Assembly: GCA_963575745.1 (NCBI GenBank)
Contig: CAUYUJ010019889.1
Coordinates: 27,501 to 91,500 of the forward strand
Direction: 5' to 3'
Source: Prorocentrum cordatum
Lineage: Eukaryota; Sar; Dinophyceae; Prorocentrales; Prorocentraceae
Length of the DNA: 64,000 bases
Of the stretch, positions 1 through 10,633 are shown piece by piece. The position numbers and the translations under genes were made by a program. How positions within the stretch are numbered: position 1 is the stretch's first letter; each line of letters starts with the position of its first letter. Under the pieces are notes generated by a model, which was given only the letters and a program-made list of their open reading frames with translations, was not told where the DNA came from and searched no databases.

Positions 1-464
1 ACCGACACCATCAGCACCGTCATCATCATCACCATAATCACCAGCAGCATCAGCACCATCATCATCATCAGCAGAATCATCATAATCACTATCATCAGCA
101 ACATCATCATCATCATCATCATCAGCATCATCATCATCATAATCATCGTAATCATCATTATCGTCTTCACATTACTATCATCATCATCATCGTCATCATC
201 ATTATCATCCTCACTATTCGCATCATCTGCTACATCATCCGAATCAGAAGTATCAGCGTAGTCATCGTAATGAAACTATCATAACAATCATGTGATCGGC
301 ATCACCATCATCATCAGCAGCGGCATCATCAGCATCATCGTCGTCATCATCATCAGCAGCATCGGCATCGGCATCGGCATCACCATCAGTATCATCGTCA
401 TCGCCATCGTCATCGTCGTCATCATCACCATCATAATCATTATAAGCATCATCAGTAACATCAG

Positions 465-495
<31 letters not shown>

Positions 496-545
496 ATCAG
501 CATCAGCATCATCAGCAGCATCATTACCACCAACAACAACCATCA
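1..545. repeat. Degenerate CAT/ATC trinucleotide repeat tract
   Basis: The first 545 bases are almost entirely CAT, CAG and CGT triplets with interruptions. Reading frames across it give Asp/Ala-, Met/Leu- or Ile-rich strings, which are the three phases of one triplet repeat and not proteins. No gene is supported. Confidence 0.9.
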
Positions 546-977
546 GTTTAAGACTATTCGCTCTTATCGATTCGCGTGCCATTCAACACGTAAATCCCAG
601 ACCCTCGATACCCGCCCTCTTCGTCTTCGATCGTTCCCCGCTTGGGGGTATATCTTCCCTTCCTGGCGCGTGCAATTGGCGCAGCTCCTCAGACAGGGGA
701 AGAAACGGAGGAGGGAAAAGACAAAGAGGAGGAAGAATGATGGAGCATGAGAGAGATTTGCAGGAGGGTTAGGAGCAGGAGTGCAAGCGGCAGAACCAGA
801 CGGGCGGGTCAGGCAGGCGTTCCCCAATGGGCAGATCGGGCGGGCGGGCCCAGACGGCCAGGTCGAACGGGCGGGTCGCTGAAGCGTCAGTCTACCATGA
901 ATCGCAGGGCGGTTTCAAGCGATAGCGCGATTCCTGCATGAGCTATGCGGAAGTCCCGCGCGAGAGCGCGAATTTGA
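546..977. other. No gene recognised
   Basis: Mixed-composition sequence between the CAT tract and a GGA tract. The short open frames here show no family resemblance. I see nothing else in it. Confidence 0.5.
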
Positions 978-1072
978 AATAGGAGGAGGAGGAGGAGGAG
1001 GAGGAGGAGGAGGAGGAGGAGGAGGAGGGGGAGGAGGAGGAGGAGGAGGGAGGAGGAGGAGGAGGAGGAGGG
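978..1072. repeat. (GGA)n microsatellite
   Basis: About 95 bases of nearly pure GGA triplets with a few GGG interruptions. The reverse strand would read as poly-Pro, poly-Leu or poly-Ser. Confidence 0.9.
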
Positions 1073-1392
1073 CCGTTGTTGGTGTAGTTCGGGGGCAGGG
1101 GCCCAATCTGAGCCGCAAGAGGTTCCCGTAAAAAATAGGGTGCGAGCCCCAGGAGGAGAACTGCAATTGAGAGAACACCATGTGCACCAGAGGGGGGGGA
1201 TCAACAATACTAATTCTTTGGAACTGAAGCAAATTGTGAGGAAGTATCCGGCGGGAGCTGGTGTTGTTGTAGGTCGGGGGCCGGGGGTCTAGTCTGGGCC
1301 ACAGGACTTTTTCCCAGGAAGAGCGCATGAATTGAAAAACGCAATTGAAACCAGGGGGCTAAACAATAACTACTCGTTGGAAATGAGATCCC

Positions 1393-1396
<4 letters not shown>
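1073..1396. repeat. Diverged ~187-bp tandem duplication
   Basis: Two diverged copies begin near 1075 and 1261. Each starts with a GTTGTTG/TGTAG..TCGGGGGC block, followed by a CAATTGA segment and an AACAATA..TTGGAA segment in the same order. They are too diverged to date. No coding content is seen. Confidence 0.5.
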
Positions 1397-1397
<1 letters not shown>

Positions 1398-1466
<69 letters not shown>

Positions 1467-1740
1467 CATCAATATCATCATCAGACTCATCATCATTGCC
1501 AGCACGATCATCATCCGTCATCACCCATCGTCATCATCCTCGTCGTCGTCACCCTCCTCTTCGTCGTCTCGTCACTGTCACCGTCATCACTATCATCATC
1601 GTCAGCAACATCATCATCAACGGCAGTGACAATAAAACAATAACAACAGCAACAGCAACAACAAAGACAACGACAACGACAACGACAACAACAACAATAT
1701 CATCACAAGCATCAGCAGCATAATCATCACCATCATCATC
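1398..1740. repeat. CAT, CAG and CAA microsatellite cluster
   Basis: Pure (CAT)12 at 1398-1433 passes directly into (CAG)10 at 1434-1463. After that come degenerate CAT, CGT and CAACGA triplets to about 1740. The forward-strand His/Gln frame is a repeat artefact. Confidence 0.85.
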
Positions 1741-2278
1741 ACATTTCCACCCTAACCTTTGAATATGGCGTTTCCAGGGCTCGGACCCGCAGAATGAACG
1801 ACTGCGGCTCCCGCTGGTCGTGCTCCTGATGCTGCCCGTGCTGCTTGCCCTCCACCCTGCGGCCACAACCGCCAGCCATGAACCCTACCAAACACCTGGC
1901 GAGACTCGTTGGCTGACGCGCCCCGGCTTTCACCGAGAGCGGCGAGCAGAAACTACGGGAGCCCCCCCCTCCAGGACCCACCTCTCCTCCATGCTGACAT
2001 GACGACGACAGTGACGATGACCAGGGAGGGAGGGAGGAGGAGGAGGAAAAGGAAAAGGAAAAGGAAAAGGACGATGACGCCTGGAGAATCCGAAATCTGC
2101 CCATCCGCCAGGCGCCTGGCTGGCACCGGCGGGCGGCCCATCAGCCCCTGCACGCACCTGACCCCGACCTTGTAGACCTCGCCGCCGGTCGCCGCTGACG
2201 CGCCAGACGCCGCGAGAGAAGGGGACTAAAAGGGCCTCCTCGTCGCCAAAAGTCGTCATCCTCCTCCTCCTCATCATC
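1741..2278. other. No gene recognised
   Basis: GC-rich sequence with a short GGAAAA hexamer repeat near 2043-2070. It ends in a CTC/CAT tract against the scaffold gap. Overlapping open frames on both strands show no domain or family resemblance. Confidence 0.5.
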
Positions 2279-2378
2279 NNNNNNNNNNNNNNNNNNNNNN
2301 NNNNNNNNNNNNNNNNNNNNNNNNNNNNNNNNNNNNNNNNNNNNNNNNNNNNNNNNNNNNNNNNNNNNNNNNNNNNNN
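2279..2378. other. Assembly gap (100 N)
   Basis: Exactly 100 N characters, the usual placeholder for a scaffold join of unknown length. Sequence on either side should not be assumed adjacent. Confidence 0.98.
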
Positions 2379-2545
2379 CTCCACTACTACAGTCCCTACT
2401 AGTGGAGTCTCTAGTAGGGACTCTACTAGCAGAGTCCCTTCTAGGGACTCTACCAGTGCAGCCCCTAATAGGGTTTCTACGAGCGGAGTCATCACTAGAG
2501 ACTCTAGTAGTGGAGTCACTATTGGAGACTCTACTAGAGAATCGG
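2379..2545. repeat. Short tandem repeat of CTACTAG / GAGTC words
   Basis: Irregular 18-24-base units built from ACTAG, GGAGTC and GACTC words, many of them locally palindromic. The reverse strand reads as a Leu/Val/Glu-Ser string because the unit lengths are mostly multiples of three. Confidence 0.7.
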
Positions 2546-2739
2546 AAACATTTCTACTCACGGCACAGCAACACCCCAAGAACAACCGAAACACCAACGA
2601 AACTTTCCGCACCCGACCCCGTCCGCCTCGCCGGACACGGTGTCCACCCCCCCCCCCATAAAATTCGAAACGGGCTCGCGCCGGGGGAGGGGGCCCTGGG
2701 TGGATCCACTCCTCAAACTAGAATTTGACTAAAGAAAAT

Positions 2740-3290
2740 GGGTAGAGCCTGGTTCGGGCGATTCTGCTTGGGACGTCCTCAAAATCTGCCTGGTTTGGGC
2801 CCTGGTTTGGCCTGGTTTGCCTCGGTTGGGCGCCGCAAACCGCCTGAGACATCCTCCAAATTTGTTTGGTTTGACATTTGGTTTGGCCTGGCTTGGGCCC
2901 GGTTTCGCATGAAACGTCCTCAACATGTGATTAATTTGCCATGGTTCGGGCCCGGTTTTGCCTGAGACGACCTCACAATTTGCCCAGTTTGGCCTGGTTT
3001 GGGCCTGGTTTTGCCTGAGACGTCCTTACAATTTGCCTGGTTTGGCCTGGTTTGGGCCCGGGTTTGCCTGAGACGTCCTCGCAGTTTGCCTGGTTTGGGC
3101 CCGGTTTCGCTCGAGACGCCCTCGCAATTTGCCTCGTCTGGCCTGGTTCGGGCCCCGTTTCGCTTGAGACGTCCTCGCAAATTGCCAAGTTTGGCCTGCT
3201 TGGGGTCTTTATTCGCCTGAAACGTCCTTGCAAGGCTTGGGTGCAAGGTTTGGCCCTGGTTTCCGCGAAGGTTTTGCAACGCCCCTGGTT
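2740..3290. repeat. Minisatellite with 43- and 53-bp units
   Basis: Repeated units contain GAGACGTCCTC, AATTTGCCTGG and TTTGGGCCCG. Successive GAGACG words near 3017, 3070, 3113 and 3166 are 53, 43 and 53 bases apart. The short unit lacks one GGCCTGGTTT decamer. No gene is supported. Confidence 0.8.
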
Positions 3291-3390
3291 CGACTTGGCA
3301 CGCTGCGCGCATAGCAAGAGAAATTCGCCGGCCCAACGGGCCAGCGGCGTGCTAAGATCTCCGGTAATTGCTCAACAATAGTTCTAATTC

Positions 3391-3430
3391 GCACGCGGGG
3401 CGGGCCCTGGGGGTCCCCGGACGAAAAGTA
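3391..3430. repeat. Interspersed block shared with ~10115-10165
   Basis: A stretch reading CACGCG..GGGCCCTG..GTCCCC.GACGAAAA.TACCCCGG recurs near 10115-10165. Both copies lead into sequence rich in GTCCCGG or GTCC words. This suggests a dispersed repeat, not a gene. Confidence 0.6.
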
Positions 3431-3431
3431 C

Positions 3432-3545
3432 CCCGGCAAGGTCCCGGCAAGGTCCCGGCAAGGTCCCGGCAAGGTCCCGGCAAGGTCCCGGCAAAGTCCT
3501 GGCAAGGTCCCAGCAAGGTCCCGGCAAGGTCCTGGCAAGGTCCCT
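3432..3545. repeat. 11-bp tandem repeat (CAAGGTCCCGG)
   Basis: About ten near-perfect copies of CAAGGTCCCGG, with later copies carrying C-to-T changes. The period is not a multiple of three, so it reads differently in each frame. Confidence 0.9.
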
Positions 3546-4380
3546 TGTCGGAGCCCAGGAGGGCTCGAAACGGTCCAAGAGAGGCCCGAGAAGCCCTCCA
3601 GACGGTCCAAGAGAGCCGGGAGACGCCGAAATATCACTCCCAAACGCCTGCGAGGGCCTCAAGACGGCCCAACAGGCCTTGAAGACGCCCCAAGAGGTCC
3701 CTAAGCGGCCCCCCGAGAGGGCTCCCACAAGCAAAAATCGTCCCATTCCCATAGGAAAACGTACATTTTTAACATATCCGCCTCTTCGTCTTTCTCACCT
3801 GTCAAGGCGGTTTAAGAGGCCCCCAAGATCACCCCAAGACGGCCCGAGAGACCCTCAGGACCGCTCGAAGACGGCCCAAGAGCGCTGCAAGAAGGCCCAA
3901 TAAACCCTGAAGAACTCTTTTTGGGAGCCCAGGAGGGCTCCAAATCGGTCCAAGAGGGGCCCGACAAGCTTTCCAGACGGTCCACAAGAGCCGGGAGACG
4001 CCGGAATATCGCTCCCAAGCGCCTACGGTGGCCTCAAGACGGCCCAACAGGCCTTCAAGACGCCCCAAGAGGTCCCTAAGAGGTCCCTAAGCGGCGTCCC
4101 ACGAGGGCTCCCACTAGCAAAACTCGTCCCCTTCCCTTGGGAAAACGTGCATTTTCAACATGTCCGCCTCTTCGTCTTTCACACCTTTCAAGGCGGTCCA
4201 AGAGGCCCCCAAAATCACCCCAAGACGGCCCGAGACACCCTCTAGACAGCTCAAAGACGGCCCAAGAGCGCTCCAAGAAGGCCCAATTACGCTACCGAGG
4301 AACCCCACATACTTGTATTATGGCTGGAGTGATGAAAGCTGAGGTGAAGCATGTGAGAATGATGTTGGTGGCCGTTGCCC
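3546..4380. repeat. CCAAGAGGCCC-type irregular repeats, copy 1
   Basis: Low-complexity sequence made of CCAAGA plus GGCCC or CGGCCC words in irregular order. It contains a less repetitive block near 3745-3830 and 4130-4205 (TTGGGAAAACGTGC, ACATGTCCGCC, CTTTCAAGGCGG). The long minus-strand Leu/Gly/Trp frames are translations of the repeat. The same repeat family fills introns of the gene at 40-43.6 kb. Confidence 0.85.
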
Positions 4381-6060
4381 CGCCGATGCCGCTGTGCCCT
4401 GGACGACCGTCACGGATAGCGGCCGCGGTGAGAGACACCGAGGGACACCCCCGATGTGTTTTTTTTGTCTTGATAATCGGTCCTTTTATTGTCCTGCTGT
4501 TGCCTCTGGGACGACGTCTTCACGTGATTTTTTTGGATAGCGGCCGCGGTGAGAGACCACCCCTGCGCACCCCCTATGGTGTCGAGAATATGCCATGCCT
4601 GCTGTGCCCTGGACGACCGTCACGGATAGCGGCCGCGGTGAGAGACCACCCCCTGCGCACTCCGTATGGTGTCGAGAATATGCCATGCCTGCTGTGCCCT
4701 GGACGACCGTCACGGATAGCGGCCGCGGTGAGAGACCAACCCCTGCGCACCCCCTATTAAGGTGTCGAGAATCTGCCATGCCTGCAGTGCCCTGGACGAC
4801 CCTCACGGATAGCGGCCGCGGTGAGAGACCACCCCCTGCGCACCAGCACCCCCTATGGTGTCGAGAATCTGCCATGGCTGCTGTTGCCTGCTGTGCCTCT
4901 GGACGACCGTCACGGATGAGCGGCCGCGGTCGAGAACCAACCACCTTGCGCACCCCCTATGGTGTCGAGAATCTGCCCACCAGGCATGGCTGTGCCCTGG
5001 ACGACTGTCACGGATAGCGGCCGCGGTGGGAGACCACCCCCTGCGCACCCCCTATGGTGTCGAGAATACGCCATGCCTGCTGTGCCCTGGACGACCGTCA
5101 CGGATAGCGGCCGCGGTGAGAGACCACCCCCTGCGCACCCCCTATGGTGTCGAGAATATGCCATGCCTGCTGTGCCCTGGACGACCGTCACGGATGGCGG
5201 CCGCGGTGAGAGACCACCCCTTGCGCCAACCCCATTATGGTGTCGAGGAATATGCCCTTGCCGAGTCAACTGTCGTGAATAGCGACCGTGAGAGACCACC
5301 CCTTGGCACCCCCTATGGTGTCGGAGATCCTGCCCAAGTGCCTGCTGTGCCCCTCTCCTCGGGCGATCCCCGTCACGGATAGCGGCCGCGGTGAGAGACC
5401 ACCCCCTGCGCACCCCCTATGGTGTCGAGAATATGCCATGCCTGCTGTGCCTGGGCGACCGTCACGGATAGCGGCCGCGGTGAGAGACCACCCCCTGCGC
5501 ACCCCTTATGGTGTCGAGAATATGCCATGCCTGCTGTGCCCTGGACTTCCGTCACGGATAGCGGCCGCCGTGAGAGACCAGCCCCTACGCACCCCCTACG
5601 CTGCTGTGCATGTGCTGTACTGTGCTGTGCTGTGCTGTGCTCTGCTGAACTGTGAGGAAGCAAGCGGAGGAGGGGAGGAGGGAGGAGGGGAGGACACGGC
5701 GAGACGCGGGTGCGGCGCGGCAGGGGAAAAACCAGAACCCCACGAAACATGTGGGGGAAAAAACCCTCAAGAACTCTTTTTCGGAGCCCAGGAAGGCTCG
5801 AAAACGGTCGCAGAAAAGCCCGAGAAGCGCTCCACACGGTCTACGAGAGCCGGGAGACGCCAACATACCATCCCCAAGCGCCTACGATGGCCTCAAGACG
5901 GCCCAACAGGCCTTCAAGACGCCCCAAGAGGTCCCTAAGCGGCGTCCCAAGAGGGCTCCCACAAGCAAAAATCGTCCCATTCCCTTGGGAAAACGTGCAT
6001 TTTCAACATGTCCGCCTCTTCGTCTCTCACACCTTTCAAGGCGGTCAAAGAGGCCCCCAA
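3919..6060. repeat. Segmental duplication, copy A
   Basis: The order is a CCAAGAGG block starting GAGCCCAGGAGGGCTCC, then the 90-bp array, a CTGTG-rich spacer (5600-5650), a GGAGG spacer with CACGAAACATGTGGG, and another CCAAGAGG block. The same order recurs at 6328-8370 about 2.3-2.4 kb downstream with high identity. The offset change reflects different 90-bp copy numbers. Confidence 0.85.
4390..5605. repeat. 90-bp tandem array, block 1
   Basis: About 13 head-to-tail units of 90 bases; for example GTGTCGAG starts at 5057 and 5147. Each unit holds CGGATAGCGGCCGCGGTG, GAGACCACCCCCTGCGCACC and TGCCATGCCTGCTGTGCCCT. Some units near 4450-4540, 4860-4980 and 5220-5360 carry indels. Because 90 is divisible by three, all frames stay open over long distances. 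Those frames are not evidence of genes. Confidence 0.92.
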
Positions 6061-6156
6061 GATCACCCCAAGACGGCCCGAGAGGCCCTCAAGACCGCTC
6101 GAAGACGGCCCAAGAGCGCTGCAAGAAGGCCCAATAAACCCTCAAGAACTCTTTTC

Positions 6157-6324
6157 GGGGATGGACAGACCCCCCTTTAGTAAAACGTGGTTTAGTGAAA
6201 ACGACCTGAGGCCCAAACCTGGCGGGCGCAAGCCTGGAAAATAGCGGCCACGGCGCCCTCTCGAGAACCGAAAACGGACAATTCACTAATCGACGTGTCA
6301 CTGTTGGGGGTTCTGTCCACCCCC
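6157..6324. mobile_element. Small inverted-repeat transposon (MITE-like)
   Basis: A 168-base element with no coding capacity. The outer 19 bases (GGGG.TGGACAGA.CCCCC) are inverted at the right end with 17 of 19 matching. Similarity continues inward through ACGT.G.TTAGTGAA to give imperfect terminal inverted repeats of about 43 bases. The flanks are TCTTTTC on the left and TCTTTTTC on the right, resembling a target-site duplication. Paralogous empty sites with an uninterrupted CTCTTTTTCGGAGCCC lie near 5776 and 8097. The superfamily is uncertain; a duplication of about 8 bases would suit hAT-like elements. Confidence 0.75.
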
Positions 6325-6327
6325 GAT

Positions 6328-8370
6328 CTTTTTCGCAGCCCAGGAGGGCTCCAAATCGGTCCAAGAGGGGCCCGGGAAGCTTTCCAGACGGTCCACAAGA
6401 GCCGGGAGACGCCGGAATATCGCTCCCAAGCGCCTACGGTGGCCTCAAGACGGCCCAACAGGGCTTCAAGACGCCCCGAGAGGTCCCTAAGAGGTCCCTA
6501 AGCGGCGTCCCAAGAGGGCTCCCACTAGCAAAACTCGTCCCCTTCCCTTAGGAAAACGTGCACTTTCAACATGTCCGCCTCTTCGTCTTTCACACCTTTC
6601 AAGGCGGTCCAAGAGGCCCCCAAAATCACCCCAAGACGGCCCGAGACACCCTCTAGACAGCTCAAAGACGGCCCAAGAGCGCTCCAAGAAGGCCCAATTA
6701 CGCTACCGAGGAACCCCACATACTTGTATCATGGCTGGAGTGATGAAAGCTGAGGTGAAGCATGTGAGAATGATGTTGGTGGCCGTTGCCCCGCCGATGC
6801 CGCTGTGCCCTGGACGACCGTCACGGATAGCGGCCGCGGTGAGAGACCACCCCTTGCGCACCCCCTTATGGTGTCGAGAATCTGCCATGCCTGCTGTGCC
6901 CTGGACGACCGTCACGGATAGCGGCCGCGGTGAGAGACCACCCCCTGCGCACCCCCTATGTGTCGAGAATCTGCCATGCCTGCTGTGCCCTGGACGACCG
7001 TCACGGATAGCGGCCGCGGTGAGAGACCACCCCCTGCGCACCCCCTATGGTGTCGAGAATCTGCAATACCTGCTGTGCCCTGGACGACTGTCACGGATAG
7101 CGGCCGCGGTGAGAGACCACCCCCTGCGCACCCCCCTATGGCTGTCAGAGAATGCCATGCCTGCTGTTCCCTGGACGACCGGCACGGATAGCGGCCGCGG
7201 TGAGAGACCACCCCCTGCGCACCCCCTCTGGTGTCGAGAATATGCCATGCCTGCTGTGCCCTGGACGACCCGCACGGATAGCGGCCGCGGTGAGAGACCA
7301 CCCCCTGCGCACCCCCTATGGTGTCGAGAATCTGCCATGCCTGCTGTGCCCTGGACGACCGTCACGGATAGCGGCCGCGGTGAGAGACCACCCCCTGCGC
7401 ACCCCTATGTGTCGAGAATCTGCCATGCCTGCTGTGCCCTGGACGACTGTCACGGATAGCGGCCGCGGTGAGAGACCACCCCTTGCGCACCCCCTATGGT
7501 GTCGAGAATATGCCATGCCTGCTGTGCCCTGACCGTCACGGATAGCGGCCGCGGTGAGAGACCACCCCCTGCGCACCCCATTATGGTGCGAGAATACACC
7601 TGTCACGGATAGCGGCCGCGGTGAGAGACCACCCCCTGCGCACCCCCTATGGTGTCGAGAATATGCCATGCCTGCTGTGCCCTGGACGACCGTCACGGAT
7701 AGCGGCCGCGGTGAGAGACCACCCCCTGCGCACCCCCTATGGTGTCGAGAATATGCCATGCCTGCTGTGCCCTGGACGACCGTCACGGATAGCGGCCGCG
7801 GTGAGAGACCACCCCCTGCGCACCCCCTATGGTGTCGAGAATCTGCCATGCCTGCTGTGCCCTGGACGACCGTCACGGATAGCGGCCGCCGTGAGAGACC
7901 AGCCCCTACGCACCCCCTACGCTGCTGTGCATGTGCTGTACTGTGCTGTGCTGTGCTGTGCTCTGCTGAACTGTGAGGAAGCAAGCGGAGGAGGGGAGGA
8001 GGGAGGAGGGGAGGACACGGCGAGACGCGGGTGCGGCGCGGCAGGGGAAAAACCAGAACCCCACGAAACATGTGGGGGAAAAAACCCTCAAGAACTCTTT
8101 TTCGGAGCCCAGGAGGGCTCCAAATCGGTCGCAGAAAAGCCCGAGAAGCCCTCCACACGGTCTACGAGAGCCGGGAGACGCCAACATACCATCCCCAAGC
8201 GCCTACGATGGCCTCAAGACGGCCCAACAGGCCTTCAAGACGCCCCAAGAGGTCCCTAAGCGGCGTCCCAAGAGGGCCCCCACTAGCAAAACTCGTCCCC
8301 TTCCCTTGGGAAAACGTGATTTTAAACATATCCGCCTCTTCGTCTTTCACACCTTTCAAGGCGGTCCAAG
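6328..8370. repeat. Segmental duplication, copy B
   Basis: Second copy of the 3919-6060 arrangement: CCAAGAGG block, 90-bp array, CTGTG spacer at 7921-7975, GGAGG spacer and CCAAGAGG block. Identity is lost near 8370, where this copy passes into a CTC tract. The spacer and flanks are nearly identical to copy A, so the event is recent or the copies are being homogenised. Confidence 0.85.
6795..7925. repeat. 90-bp tandem array, block 2
   Basis: About 12 units of the same 90-base sequence as block 1, each with a GCGGCCGC palindrome. A few units have small indels near 7130-7150 and 7520-7610. The final unit in both blocks carries the same variant (GCGGCCGCCGTGAGAGACCA), showing that the blocks were copied together. 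Confidence 0.92.
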
Positions 8371-8470
8371 AGGCCTCCTCCTCCTCCTCCTCCACCTCCT
8401 CCTCCTCCTCTTTCTCCTCCTCCTCCTGGTCCTCGCGTTCGTCCTCCTTCACCGTTGAATTTCTCTCTGT
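8371..8470. repeat. CTC microsatellite
   Basis: CTC and CCT triplets replace the expected continuation of the segmental duplication. No coding potential is seen. Confidence 0.8.
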
Positions 8471-8544
8471 CCTCGTCTTCCTCTCCCTCCCCCTTCCAAC
8501 TGAATATTCAAAATTCAATATCTCCTGAGTTTCCTCTTCCAACC

Positions 8545-9560
<1,016 letters not shown>

Positions 9561-10633
9561 TCTCGTCGTCGTCTTCCTCTCCCTCCCCCTTTCAACTGGA
9601 TATTGAATATCCCGCACCCTCCGAATCCGCATCCAAATCGTGCACATACTGCTCATCCCCTCCGTCGTCTTTCTCCTTGTCACCCAAGGGATCCGAGTAT
9701 ACATTTCTACACATATATATGTATGTGTATATACACACTGCATTTGCACAATGCGCTGGCAGTTCGCGCCATGCACAATACTTCTACATCGCGCGCGCGC
9801 GGGGCGACCCGTTGGGGCCCCTCGACGTCAGTCCCGCCAGCTCTCTGGAGTGAGGTGGTTTAACGAGCGAATGTCCTTGTCTGGCCTCTGCCAACACCTC
9901 CTCCTTCCCATGATCGGGTGAAAGGTTGCCCCCTCCCCCTACCCCCTCCCCTGGACCTGAACGGGGCGGCCCGCGACCCATTAGAACGTCCAAGATGCCA
10001 TCTTCCTTGACATCGTCCATTCCGTCCATCCTCCCTTCCTGCCTCGCCCCTCCTCCTCCTCATCATCCTTTTCGGGCCCCGATCTCTGGCACAGGGTGCA
10101 CATAATTGCTACTCCGCGCACGCGTGGTGGGCCCTGCAAGTCCCCAGACGAAAAATACCCCGGGAGGCCCCGACAAAGTCCAGGCAAGGTCCTGGGAAAG
10201 TCCCCGGAAATCTTTCCCGAAGACGCCCAAACTCCTCGGAGGATTTTCCCGAAGCCCTTCCAAAGGATGCCGGAAGTTCCCGGGGCGGTTTTCGGCACCT
10301 CCAGAGCGGTCCCACAGAGAAACTCACGAGCCAACGAGCCAACTGCACACTGGACATGCCGATCGACCGCGACGGTTGACGTCAGCGGCCAGATGCTGTC
10401 GTACCACTGTGATCTTTCTTTTCCACACAACACACCGACAACGCACTCTGGCCGAACGACGCCCCCTCGTCCTCCCACCGGGCCTTTGGGCAGCGATGAC
10501 TCTTGCATATCCTCTTCCGGTCGCCGCCCGCGGTCGGAACGACACCCCTCGCCCCTGCCCGTGGTCGGAACAACGCGCCCCGCCACCATCCAACCGCCCG
10601 CGCCCCAATTGTAAGCAACGGCAACGCCCGCGC
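9561..10633. other. No gene recognised; contains repeat fragments
   Basis: Holds an alternating ACATATATATGTATGTGTATATACAC-type stretch near 9711-9740. It also holds a partial copy of the TACCCCCTCCCCTGGACC block near 9930-9990 and the block shared with 3391-3430 near 10115-10165. A direct repeat of GGTCGGAAC.AC lies near 10530-10575. The 3' end of the neighbouring Helitron must fall in or near this stretch, but I could not identify a terminus. Confidence 0.5.

Noticed and set aside
4390-7925. Cys/His-containing frames in the 90-bp arrays that look like zinc fingers
   Set aside because: They arise from a tandem repeat with a length divisible by three, and every frame on both strands is equally open.
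4390-7925. CRISPR-like array of repeats
   Set aside because: Units are contiguous 90-bp repeats without unique spacers, and the window is eukaryotic.
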